From the NCBI GenBank assembly GCA_958295905.1, contig OY282382.1, positions 2,008,001-2,072,000 of the forward strand: a stretch of DNA of 64,000 nucleotides. Direction: 5' to 3'. Position numbers and translations under genes: made by a program. Shown here in pieces: positions 24,776 to 33,355 of this stretch. The DNA is from an uncultured Vicinamibacterales bacterium (GTDB lineage Bacteria > Acidobacteriota > Vicinamibacteria > Vicinamibacterales > UBA8438). Each line of letters starts with the position of its first letter. Position 1 is the first letter of the stretch. The notes below the pieces were generated by a model. It saw only the letters and a program-made list of their open reading frames with translations, did not search any database and had not been told where the DNA came from.

Positions 24776-26096
24776 GGTCCCCGGCGCAATCCTGCTTGCG
24801 GCCGCCGCGGCGCTGCCCGTGGATCGCGCCGCGGCCCAGGAATGGGCGCAGTTCCGCGGTCCCGCCGCGTCCGGCGTCGTCGCCGACAATCCGAATCTGC
24901 CCGAACGGTGGAGCGCTACCGAGAACGTCGCCTGGCGCACCCCGATCCCCGGCCTCGGGTGGAGTTCGCCGATCGTGGCCGGCGGCCTCGTGTTCGTCAC
25001 CACCGTCGCGAGCGACGGCGACGTCGAAACGCCCGAGGGCGGGTGGTACCGCTTCGGCGAGCGCGCCGCCCCGGAGGACGTCCACCATTGGCTGGTCTAC
25101 GCGCTCGACCTCGAGACGGGCGCGCCCCGCTGGCGGACCGAGGTCCACGCCGGCGTGCCGGCGACCTCGCACCATCTCAAGAACACCTTCGCGTCGGAGA
25201 CCCCGGTCACCGACGGCGAGCACGTCTACGCGTTGTTCGGCAACATCGGCCTCTATGCCCTCGGCCTCGACGGGACCGTGCGCTGGTCGCGCGGCCTCCC
25301 GCCGGCGGAGACCCGCAACGGGTGGGGTACGGCGGCGTCGCCGGTGCTCCACGACGGCCGCGTCTATCTGGTCGTGGACAGCGAAGAGCAGTCGTATCTG
25401 ATGGCGCTGAGCGCCGAGACCGGCGCCGAGCTGTGGCGGACCGACCGCGACGAGGGGACCAACTGGTCGACCCCCTACGTCTGGGCGCATGACGGGCGCA
25501 CCGAGATCGTCACCACCGGCACCGACCGGGTGCGTTCCTACGACCTCGCCGGCCGGCAGTTGTGGGCGCTGTCGGGCATGTCGTCCATCGTGATCCCGAC
25601 TCCCGTCGCCGCCCACGGGCTGCTCTATCTGGAGTCGGGTTACATCGCGGACTTCTTCCGCCCCGTCTATGCGGTACGGCCCGGCGCCAGCGGGGACATC
25701 TCGCTCGCGGACGGCGACACCGCCAACGAGTACGTGGCGTGGTCGCTCGAGCAGGGCGGCTCCTACCATCCCTCGCCGCTCGTCTACGGCGACTACTACT
25801 ACACGGTGCTCGACCGCGGGATGATGACGGCCCACGACGCCCGGACCGGGGCGGAGGTCTACGGACGGCGGCGCATCGACGTCGGCCAGGCGTTCACCGC
25901 CTCGCCCTGGGCCTACAACGGCAAGATCTTCGCCCTCAGCGAACAGGGCACGACCTACGTCATCCCGGCGGGGCCGGAGTTCCGCGTGGTGGCGGAGAAC
26001 CCCCTCGACGAGTTCACCATGGCGACCCCCGCCATCCTCGACGACAGCCTGATCATCCGCACCGCCGAGGCCGTCTACCGCATCGCCGGGCCGTAG
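24726..26096 (+). CDS. Exported PQQ-like beta-propeller protein
   Basis: A 456-residue protein with a signal peptide (VPGAILLAAAAALPVDRAAA before QEWAQFRG) and propeller repeats such as LVYALDLETGAPRWRTEVHA, YLMALSAETGAELWRTDRDE and MTAHDARTGAEVYGRRRID. The opening WAQFRGPAASGVV is typical of outer-membrane-assembly-like PQQ-repeat proteins common in Acidobacteriota and Planctomycetes. It lacks the PQQ ligands of dehydrogenases, so it is probably a binding protein. The ATG at 24726, after AGGAAAG, lies inside the duplicated YkvA tail; ATGs at 24735 and 24741 are alternatives. Confidence 0.8.
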   Translation: MVLMVMARTLIGGRLARVPGAILLAAAAALPVDRAAAQEWAQFRGPAASGVVADNPNLPERWSATENVAWRTPIPGLGWSSPIVAGGLVFVTTVASDGDVETPEGGWYRFGERAAPEDVHHWLVYALDLETGAPRWRTEVHAGVPATSHHLKNTFASETPVTDGEHVYALFGNIGLYALGLDGTVRWSRGLPPAETRNGWGTAASPVLHDGRVYLVVDSEEQSYLMALSAETGAELWRTDRDEGTNWSTPYVWAHDGRTEIVTTGTDRVRSYDLAGRQLWALSGMSSIVIPTPVAAHGLLYLESGYIADFFRPVYAVRPGASGDISLADGDTANEYVAWSLEQGGSYHPSPLVYGDYYYTVLDRGMMTAHDARTGAEVYGRRRIDVGQAFTASPWAYNGKIFALSEQGTTYVIPAGPEFRVVAENPLDEFTMATPAILDDSLIIRTAEAVYRIAGP

Positions 26097-26621
26097 CTCC
26101 GTAGCGGCCCGTGGCGGTGCGCCGTGGAAGGCGCCATTCTTCAGCGGGTGCGAATCCCGCCCGGCAACTGCCGCTCCAGCCGGTAGCAGTCGGAGCGGAC
26201 GATGGAGGCAACGACATCGGCTGAAGCACTCCGACGACACAAGGCCGCCGAGGGCGGTTCAGGAGACCATGCGGGCTGTAGCGCGAGTGAACGCGACGGT
26301 GTCGCACGGGGAGAACTGCGGCAACAGGCCGGCTGCGAGGCGGCCAATGGGCGGCAGGTCCACGCCCGGTCGGCCCGGGAATCTCACCGATACGTGGACG
26401 GCGTTGCTATGGCGGTGCCGTCGCCGTCGGACCCGTCGAGAGCCGACCTCTCTCCGGCCTCTGGAACAAGGCGACTCACCCCAACACGTCCGCTCCCGTA
26501 GAGCCGCTCCCGTTCACCGAAGATCGGGGGGGAAGCGAGGTTCTCCCGGCGGTCGGGGTTGTTGAGCTGAGCTCGACCGTGCCGGTTGGCGCGGGGATGG
26601 GACGCGTTCCTCCCGGGGCGC
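26097..26621. other. Intergenic region without a gene
   Basis: 525 bp between convergent genes. One T-arm-like hairpin, AGCGGGTGCGAATCCCGCC, lies near 26137, but no tRNA cloverleaf can be built around it. Nothing else recognised. Confidence 0.5.
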
Positions 26622-27947
26622 TCACGGTGTGGCGGCCGGCGGCGTCGACGGGGCCGATCGGGGGATGAGCGCGCGGACGGCGTCGGGCAGATCCTGACGG
26701 ACAAGCTCGTCGCCGGAGACCGGTCGATACATCGGGTGGCCGAAGGCCAGCAGGAGCACGACGACCACCTCCAGGAGGACGAACGCCGCGGCGGCCGCCC
26801 GCGGCAGGGGGGACGTGCCCCTGAACGCGGCGTGCATCCAGGCCGCCATCGGCAGGCACGCGGCGTGGAGGGCGATCACGACGTGCCATCCCTGGACCGG
26901 AACCGGAGAGATCGCGGCCGCCGCACACAGGGCGGCCAGACACCACCCGGCGTAGGCGCGGAGCCAGTCCGCCGACGATCGCCGGCGGTCGGGGTCGTCG
27001 GGGTCGAAGGACGGATGCCGCCGAAAGTAGCGCCAGGACGCGAACACCGCGAGCGCCACCGACGCCGTGCTCGCGGCGATGACCACGCCGGTCAGCCCGG
27101 AGGCGAAGGCGGTCCCCGCCGATGCCGCCGCTTCCGCCTCGGCGTAGACCGTCTGCTCCAACCGCCGTCCGATGAACGCCGAGCCGAGGCGCCACCAGTA
27201 GGCGAGGCTCTTCGGCAGGTTCACCAGGCCGACGAGCACCCACGGCAGCTCGTCGGTGTTTCCGGGCAGAATCCGCGGCAGGCTCCCGGCGGCGAGCGCC
27301 TGCGCGGTGGGGAGGAGGGTGAGCCCCCCGGCCAGCACGCCGAGGAGGCTGCCCCGGAGGTCCAGGCGGATGCGCCGCGCCGCCGCGAGCCCCGCGGTGA
27401 GGAGCACGAGCACGAGGAAGGATCCATGGAGCTGCAGCGCCAGCGCGAGGGTGGCGGCGTGGAGCAGGCTCCACCCCCGATGCGGCCGTTCGCGCAGCCG
27501 GTACGCGCTGGCCAGATGCAGGGCTGCGGGGAGGAACACGTAGGTCGGTTCCCACACGAAGCCGGCGTGGTAGAGACGCCAGGGAGACAGCCAGTACACG
27601 GCGAGGTAGGCAGCCAGGAACCGTGCGCCCAGGGCGCGCCCGAGGCAGATCGACAGGACGGCGGCGCCCATGAGGTGGGACAGGCCGATGAGCAGCCCCG
27701 GGGCCCGATAATCGGCCCACCACTCGAGCGGGACGGCGACGAGGAGCGGGAGCAGGGCGCCGGGGATGCGTCCGCCCCCGCTCATGGTCTTCGCGAACGG
27801 CGGCAGGTGGCCGGTCTCGATGACCTCGATTCCGGACAGCAGCAGGGCGTACTGGTCGCCGTAGATCCATTGGCGCGACCAGAGCAGCGCCTGCAGGGCG
27901 GCGCCGGCGCACAGAATCGCGACGGTGAGGGGAAGGGGTCGAGTCAT
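26622..27947 (-). CDS. Polytopic membrane protein, possible GT-C glycosyltransferase
   Basis: A 441-residue protein with about ten membrane segments. The first loop after the first segment has WIYGDQYALLLSGIEVIE, resembling the acidic first loop of lipid-phosphate-sugar glycosyltransferases (ArnT/GT39 class). LPPFAKTMSGGGRIPGALLP and WRLYHAGFVWEPTYVFLPAA are further loops. The ATG at 27947 follows AAGGGG at distance. It lies 148 bp after the DprE1-DprE2 genes on the same strand, so an arabinosyl transfer role is attractive but unproven. Confidence 0.6.
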   Translation of the reverse strand: MTRPLPLTVAILCAGAALQALLWSRQWIYGDQYALLLSGIEVIETGHLPPFAKTMSGGGRIPGALLPLLVAVPLEWWADYRAPGLLIGLSHLMGAAVLSICLGRALGARFLAAYLAVYWLSPWRLYHAGFVWEPTYVFLPAALHLASAYRLRERPHRGWSLLHAATLALALQLHGSFLVLVLLTAGLAAARRIRLDLRGSLLGVLAGGLTLLPTAQALAAGSLPRILPGNTDELPWVLVGLVNLPKSLAYWWRLGSAFIGRRLEQTVYAEAEAAASAGTAFASGLTGVVIAASTASVALAVFASWRYFRRHPSFDPDDPDRRRSSADWLRAYAGWCLAALCAAAAISPVPVQGWHVVIALHAACLPMAAWMHAAFRGTSPLPRAAAAAFVLLEVVVVLLLAFGHPMYRPVSGDELVRQDLPDAVRALIPRSAPSTPPAATP

Positions 27948-28095
27948 CCGGGACGCGCCGGCGCGGGACCGCACGGCAGCGCCCGGTGCGGCGAACGCCC
28001 CGCCGAAACGCCGGAGCGTCGTTGTCGATTCGGTCCCTGAATCTATCCACGCCGGCCGCGGCCGTCAACATCAAGGCTCTCGGCGGTGCGCTCGG

Positions 28096-28836
28096 CTACA
28101 GTCTCGTGCGCTTGAAGACGCGCTCGGGGAGCGCTCGCACCACAAGCATGATCACGCGCCAGAGGGGTCCGACGTACACCACGTCCCGCCGCCGGCGGAT
28201 CGCGATGACCACCGCCCGGGCCACGTCGTCCGGCTCGGCGGTCAGCCGCGGCGGCAGGTCCAGGCCGTCGGTCATGCGGGTGCGGACGTAGCCCGGCTTG
28301 ACGGTGACGACGTGAACCCCGGAGCCCGCGAGGCGGTTGCGCAGGCCGGACAGGAACGCGGAGAAGCCGGCCTTGGCGGAGCCGTAGACGTAGTTCGAGG
28401 CGCGCCCGCGGTCGCCGGCTACCGAGCTCACCCCGGCCAGCACGCCGCGCCCGCGGTGCTCGAACCGTTCCGCCAGCGCCCCCATCAGCAGGGCGGGGCC
28501 GACGTAGTTGGTTCGCATGACCCGTTGGGCGACCGCGCCGTCGGCCTGGGCGGCCCGCTGGTCGCCGGCCAGTCCGACGACGCACACGGCGACGTCGGGG
28601 AGCACCTCGAGCGCGTCCAGCAGCGAGACGCCGCCGTCCGCGTCGAGCACGTCGCAACGGTGCGCGGTTACCGCTCCGGCGGTTCTCGCCCGCATGTCCT
28701 GAACCTCCCCGGCGAGGTCCTCGGTATGACGGGCCGCGAGCTGCAACGCGCAACCGTCGCGGGCGAGGCGGCGGGCGATGGCGCGGCCGATGTCCGACGT
28801 GGCGCCGATGATCAGCGCGGTCTCGGTGTTCTTCAC
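28096..28836 (-). CDS. dprE2: DprE2-like ketoreductase (SDR)
   Basis: A 246-residue short-chain dehydrogenase. TALIIGATSDIGRAIARRLA is the NAD(P) glycine motif, and SSVAGDRGRASNYVYGSAKA has the catalytic Ser, Tyr and Lys, close to the DprE2 form. VKPGYVRTRMTDGLDLPP follows. In mycobacteria DprE2 reduces the 2-keto intermediate made by DprE1 to decaprenylphosphoryl-arabinose. The GTG at 28836 overlaps the DprE1 stop as GTGA, so the two are translated together. The C-terminal tail VYVGPLWRVIMLVVRALPER could associate with the membrane. Confidence 0.85.
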   Translation of the reverse strand: MKNTETALIIGATSDIGRAIARRLARDGCALQLAARHTEDLAGEVQDMRARTAGAVTAHRCDVLDADGGVSLLDALEVLPDVAVCVVGLAGDQRAAQADGAVAQRVMRTNYVGPALLMGALAERFEHRGRGVLAGVSSVAGDRGRASNYVYGSAKAGFSAFLSGLRNRLAGSGVHVVTVKPGYVRTRMTDGLDLPPRLTAEPDDVARAVVIAIRRRRDVVYVGPLWRVIMLVVRALPERVFKRTRL

Positions 28837-30164
28837 AGCGCGAGCCTCCCCGACAACGCCGAGGCGAACCGGTGTGCGCCGCGGGCCGCCTCGGTCCGTA
28901 TGGCGTTGAACTCTTCGAGGCGGGGATAGCCCTGCCGCACGCGTTCCGGCGCGCAGCAGGCGTCCTTGGCGAGATACACCCGCCCGCCGTGGGCATGGCT
29001 GATGCCGTCGAGGCGGTTCAGCAACGCCAAGGTGCCGGAGCGCATCGGGAAGTCCAGGGCCAGGGTATGGCCTTCCAGGGGGAAGGACATCATCCCCTCG
29101 CCGGCCGGCCCGAACCGCTTGAGCACCGTGAGGAACGCACCCTGTCCCTCCGCCGCGACGCATTCCAGCAGCGCCGCGACGCCGCGCCGGCTCTCCGCCT
29201 TCGGCAGCACGCACTGGTACTGCACGAAACCCCGCCGCCCGTACAGCCGGTTCCACGCCGCGATGCGGTCCAGGGGAAAGAAGAACGACCCGTAATGCAC
29301 CGGGCGCTCGCCGCCGCGCACGCGCCCCCGCCCGTAGCGCAGCGCGTTGAACAGGCGGATCGACGTTCGATTGAGCAGCACGGACGGCGCATCGACGGGG
29401 ACCGCCAGCTTTGCCGGAGACGCAACGCGCAAGGGGCTCGCCGCGAGACGCGCGGGCAGCGAGCTCCGCGGCAGCCAAGCGCCGCGGGTCACCAGCGAGC
29501 GCCCCAGCCTGGCGCCGCGCGCCAGACCGTCGATCCAGGCCACGCCGTAGGGCCGGTCCCCCGACGCCTCGAACAACGCCATGGTGTCGTCGAGGTCCCG
29601 CGTGGCGACGGTTTCCGCCAGCAGGAAAGCGGAGTCGACGGGCCGCAGGCGAAGACTCGCGGACAGAATCACGCCGGTCAGGCCCATGCCGCCCAGGGTC
29701 GCGCGAAAGAGGTCCGCATTGTCCGAGCGGCTGCAGCGCCGGGTCTCGCCGTCCGCCGTCGCCAGCGTCAGGGACTCCACGTGGGCGCCGAAAGAGCCGT
29801 CGCGGTGATGGTTCTTGCCATGCACGTCGGCTGCGATCATGCCGCCGACGGTGACGTGCTCGGTGCCGGGAACCACCGGGGGAAACCATCCCCGGGGGAC
29901 GAACGTCGCCAGGATGTCCGACAGCCGCACCCCCGCCTGGCACGTCAGCCGCCCCGTGTCCGGGTCGAACGCCTGCAGCCGGTCCATCGCCAGCATGGAC
30001 AGCGTCAGCCCCGGGTTCAGCGCGGCGTCGCCGTAAGAGCGCCCGTTGCCCCGCGCAATCAGGGTGCGGTTCCGCGCCAGCAGATCGCCGAGCTCCTCGC
30101 AGCGGCGGAGCCGTGCGACCCGGCAATCCAGCACGGGGTGACGGCCCCATCCCGACAGTTCCAT
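28833..30164 (-). CDS. dprE1: DprE1-like FAD-dependent oxidase
   Basis: A 443-residue FAD enzyme. LIARGNGRSYGDAALNPG and GTEHVTVGGMIAADVHGKNHH are the FAD-binding hallmarks of decaprenylphosphoryl-ribose 2'-oxidase; the ending KDACCAPERVRQGYPRLEEF also fits. The ATG at 30164 follows GAGG. Where mycobacterial DprE1 has the drug-target cysteine in NICVDFP, this protein reads TLALDFP, with Ala at that place (alignment by eye). It is followed by dprE2 with a GTGA overlap. The HAD-UbiA gene upstream at 34.8 kb would supply its substrate. Confidence 0.88.
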   Translation of the reverse strand: MELSGWGRHPVLDCRVARLRRCEELGDLLARNRTLIARGNGRSYGDAALNPGLTLSMLAMDRLQAFDPDTGRLTCQAGVRLSDILATFVPRGWFPPVVPGTEHVTVGGMIAADVHGKNHHRDGSFGAHVESLTLATADGETRRCSRSDNADLFRATLGGMGLTGVILSASLRLRPVDSAFLLAETVATRDLDDTMALFEASGDRPYGVAWIDGLARGARLGRSLVTRGAWLPRSSLPARLAASPLRVASPAKLAVPVDAPSVLLNRTSIRLFNALRYGRGRVRGGERPVHYGSFFFPLDRIAAWNRLYGRRGFVQYQCVLPKAESRRGVAALLECVAAEGQGAFLTVLKRFGPAGEGMMSFPLEGHTLALDFPMRSGTLALLNRLDGISHAHGGRVYLAKDACCAPERVRQGYPRLEEFNAIRTEAARGAHRFASALSGRLAL

Positions 30165-30518
30165 CGGCCTCGATGGCGTGACCAGGAGCCCCGGCCCGGA
30201 AATCGTCGCCGGCAGCTCCGATTGCCGCCCAACCCTCCAGGGAGTCGGCGCCTCCTGCGGGAGGCGGCACCGTTCCCCACGGCGCAGACTCCCGGTGCCG
30301 GATTATGCACTGAAGACGCTGATTCCGGGAGGGATACAAGCGCCTCTGCGAGGCATCGGGGCCGCCTGCGGGGGCAGGCGCATCGCCGGCGTTGCCGTGG
30401 CGGTCCGGTCGCGATTAAGATGTAGCGGGCATCGGGCATCCGAGTTGTCTGTCGTGCCCGTCTTACGGGATCGGCCGTGCCCTGACCGGTGCCGGTCCGC
30501 GGGAGTCGCGAGGTGGAT
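30165..30518. other. Divergent promoter region of dprE1 and korA
   Basis: 354 bp without a gene. TAAGAT at about 30416 could be a -10 box for korA; GAGGTGGAT before 30519 is its ribosome binding site. No operator repeat recognised. Confidence 0.4.
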
Positions 30519-32384
30519 ATGTCAGAACCAGAAGTCGTTGTTGGTATCGGAGGCGCAGCCGGCGACGGCACGGCTTCCGCGGGCAATACCCTGGTGTTGT
30601 CCATGGCCCGGCAGGGCATCGCCGGGTACAGCTACAACAGCTACCAGTCGGTCATCCGCGGCGGGCATTCCTGGCTGCGTCTGCGTTTCTCGGCCAAGAA
30701 GCCGCTCAACCAGGGTGACCAGGTCGACGTGGTGATCGCCCTCAACCAGGACTCGCTCGATCGGCACCTGCAGGAGCTGCAGCCTGGCGGCATCTGTCTC
30801 TACAACGGCGCCAAGTTTCAGCCCAGCTACGACCCGCCGGCCGGCGTCCAGCTCTGTGGACTGCCGGTGCCCGACCTCGCCCCCGACTCGGCCAAGCTGC
30901 CCGTCATGCAGAACACCGTGGCGGTCGGGGCGGCGGTGCAGTTGATGGGTCTGGGGTTCGAGACGCTCGCATCCGTCTTCGAGACGACGTTCGCCAAGAA
31001 GCCGGCGGTCGTCCAGAAGAACGTCGAGGCCGCCCGGAACGGCTACGACTACGCGGCCAAGAACTTCCGGCCGCTCGCGACGCCGCTCCATCCGACCGAC
31101 CAGAAGTGGGCGCAGTGCTCCGGCAACGAGCTCCTGGCGATGGGCGCCGCCCTGGCCGGGTGCAAATTCTACGTCGCCTATCCGATGAGCCCCGCCACGC
31201 ACATTCTGGAGTGGTTCGCGAACCACGCAAAGCGGCTCGGTATCTGTGTGCGGCAGGTCGAGGACGAGATCTCGGTCGTCAACATGTGCATCGGGGCCAA
31301 CCACATGGGGGTGCGCGCGATGTGCGCCACCTCGGGTGGGGGATTTGCGCTGATGACCGAGGCGATCGGCATGTCGGCCATGTTCGAGACCCCGGCGGTC
31401 GTCATCAACGTGATGCGGGCGGGACCCTCCACCGGCGTGCCCACCAAGACCGAGCAGGCCGACTTGAACCAGGCCTTCGGGGCCAGCCAGGGCGACTTCG
31501 AGCGCGTCGTCATCGCCCCGCTCAGCATGGGGGACTGCTTCGTGACCCCGGCCGTGGCTTTCCACGTCGCGGACAAGTATCAGCTCCCGGTCCTGATCCT
31601 GGGGGATCTGCTGCTCTGCGAGGGGAGCGAAACGGTCGCCACCGAGGTCCTGGACGTCGGGTTCCCGATCGACCGCGGCGAGCTGATCACCACCGCCGAC
31701 GGGCCGCGGCAGGAGCCGTATCTGCGATACAAGGACACGCCCTCGGGTATTTCGCCTCGAGCGATTCCGGGGCTCCCGGGGTATCTGTATACATCCGGCA
31801 CGGACGAGCACGACGAGGACGGCGTGCTGTTGAGTGACGTCTTCACCGACCCGATCCGGCGCAAGAAGATGGTCGACAAGCGGCACCGCAAGCTGTCGAC
31901 GATTCTCGAGGACCTGCCGCCTCCCATCTTGGAGGGACCGGCCGACGCCGAGACCACCCTGCTCGGGTGGGGCTCGACGTGGGGCGTCATCAAGGAGGCG
32001 GCCGAGCGGCTCACGGCCGCCGGGGTTTCGGTGAACCACCTCCAGATCAAGACGATCATCCCGCTGCATGGCGACGACATCACGGCCGTCGTGGAGAAGA
32101 GCCGGCGGCTGATCATCATCGAGAACAACCACAGCGGCCAGTTCGCCCGGCATCTGCGGGCGGAGACCGGCATCGTGGCGGACGGACACATCCGGAAGTA
32201 CGACGGCGAGCCGTTCGAGCCGAAGCACATCGTGTCCGCGGTCAGCGACATCATCGACGGTCAGACGATCGTCAACGTCCTGTCAACCGAGCCCGGTTGG
32301 CGAACCGACCATCCCACCGGGACCAGTGGTCCGTGGGAAGGGTTGAAACAGGTCACCAGGCCCGGTGTGCCGGCCAAGGCGTGA
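30519..32384 (+). CDS. korA: 2-oxoacid:acceptor oxidoreductase, gamma-alpha fusion
   Basis: A 621-residue subunit. The gamma domain opens with EVVVGIGGAAGDGTASAGN and has SYNSYQSVIRGGHSWLRLRF; the alpha domain follows with YPMSPATHILEWFAN, EDEISVVNMCIGANHMG then VRAMCATSGGGFALMTEAIG, and ends with the transketolase-like LLGWGSTWGVIKEAAERL and LIIIENNHSGQFARHLRAET. With KorB it oxidises 2-oxoglutarate or a related 2-oxoacid to the acyl-CoA, reducing ferredoxin. The ATG at 30519 follows GAGGTGGAT. korB starts 10 bp after the stop. Confidence 0.93.
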   Translation: MSEPEVVVGIGGAAGDGTASAGNTLVLSMARQGIAGYSYNSYQSVIRGGHSWLRLRFSAKKPLNQGDQVDVVIALNQDSLDRHLQELQPGGICLYNGAKFQPSYDPPAGVQLCGLPVPDLAPDSAKLPVMQNTVAVGAAVQLMGLGFETLASVFETTFAKKPAVVQKNVEAARNGYDYAAKNFRPLATPLHPTDQKWAQCSGNELLAMGAALAGCKFYVAYPMSPATHILEWFANHAKRLGICVRQVEDEISVVNMCIGANHMGVRAMCATSGGGFALMTEAIGMSAMFETPAVVINVMRAGPSTGVPTKTEQADLNQAFGASQGDFERVVIAPLSMGDCFVTPAVAFHVADKYQLPVLILGDLLLCEGSETVATEVLDVGFPIDRGELITTADGPRQEPYLRYKDTPSGISPRAIPGLPGYLYTSGTDEHDEDGVLLSDVFTDPIRRKKMVDKRHRKLSTILEDLPPPILEGPADAETTLLGWGSTWGVIKEAAERLTAAGVSVNHLQIKTIIPLHGDDITAVVEKSRRLIIIENNHSGQFARHLRAETGIVADGHIRKYDGEPFEPKHIVSAVSDIIDGQTIVNVLSTEPGWRTDHPTGTSGPWEGLKQVTRPGVPAKA

Positions 32385-32394
32385 GGAAACGACG

Positions 32395-33285
32395 ATGACA
32401 CCTCCTGCAACCCTCGTGGAAGTCAAGGATTTCAAATCCGAGGTTCACCCCGACTGGTGTCCCGGCTGCGGCGATTTCGGCGTGCTCACGTCGCTCTACA
32501 AGGCGTGCGCCGAACTGCAGATACCGCCTCACGAGTTGATGGTGGTCTCGGGCATCGGGTGTTCCTCCAACCTGCCCGGTTTCATCCGGTCGTATGGCGT
32601 CCACACCCTGCACGGACGGCTGCTGCCGTTCGCGACCGGCTGCAAGCTGGCGAACCAGAACATGACCGTCGTCGGCACCGGCGGCGACGGTGACGGGTAC
32701 GGCATCGGTCTCAACCACTTCATCCAGGCGATGCGTCGGAACATCGATGTGACCTACATCGTGATGAACAACGAGATCTATGGGCTGACGACGGGCCAGG
32801 TCTCGCCGACGAGCGAGACCGGCATGAAGACCAAGACCAGCCCGTTCGGCAACCTGGAGGGGATGCTGAACCCGATGGCGCTGGCGCTGGCGGCCGGGTG
32901 CGGGTTTGTCGCCCGCGGGTTCAGCGGCCAGCCCAAGCATCTGGCGGAGCTGTACAAGGCAGGCATCCAGCACAAGGGGTTTGCCCTGATCGACGTGTTC
33001 AGCCCGTGCGTGACCTTCAACAAGCTCAACACCTATCAGTACTTCCGCGAACGGATCTACAAGCTGGAAGACGCAGCGCACGACACCGGCAGCTTCCACG
33101 CCGCCATGGACAGGGCGTTGGAGTGGGACCCGAAGATCCCGATCGGGCTCTTCTACAGGAATCCTGACCCGCAGCCGTCGCTGGACACGCTCGACCCGGC
33201 CCTGACCACGGGCGTGCCGCTCGTGCACCAGAATTGCACGGTCGACGCCGAGACGCGTGGGGAGCTGATTCGCGAGTTCATGTAG
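32395..33285 (+). CDS. korB: 2-oxoacid:acceptor oxidoreductase, beta subunit
   Basis: A 296-residue TPP-binding subunit. HPDWCPGCGDFGVLTSLYKA carries the first cysteines of the iron-sulfur site, GIGCSSNLPGFI another, and GTGGDGDGYGIGLNHFIQAM with YIVMNNEIYGLTTGQVSPTS is the TPP/Mg motif. SPCVTFNKLNTYQYFRERIY fits KorB. The ATG at 32395 follows GAGGAAA. Together with the gamma-alpha subunit it forms the two-gene enzyme. Confidence 0.94.
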   Translation: MTPPATLVEVKDFKSEVHPDWCPGCGDFGVLTSLYKACAELQIPPHELMVVSGIGCSSNLPGFIRSYGVHTLHGRLLPFATGCKLANQNMTVVGTGGDGDGYGIGLNHFIQAMRRNIDVTYIVMNNEIYGLTTGQVSPTSETGMKTKTSPFGNLEGMLNPMALALAAGCGFVARGFSGQPKHLAELYKAGIQHKGFALIDVFSPCVTFNKLNTYQYFRERIYKLEDAAHDTGSFHAAMDRALEWDPKIPIGLFYRNPDPQPSLDTLDPALTTGVPLVHQNCTVDAETRGELIREFM

Positions 33286-33355
33286 GGTCAGGCGGAAACC
33301 GTCAGGCCGGCGGTGCAGGCATCGTTCCGAAGAAGAGTCCCGCCTGCGCGGCCTG

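Noticed and set aside
26097..26180. A tRNA-like T arm (GCGGG-TGCGAAT-CCCGC)
   Set aside because: No matching acceptor stem, D arm or anticodon arm could be built around it.
28096..30339. A single 747-codon frame running through DprE2 and antisense-like residues of DprE1
   Set aside because: Only the last 246 codons match a family; the rest overlaps the DprE1 gene in another frame. The GTG at 28836 is the real start.
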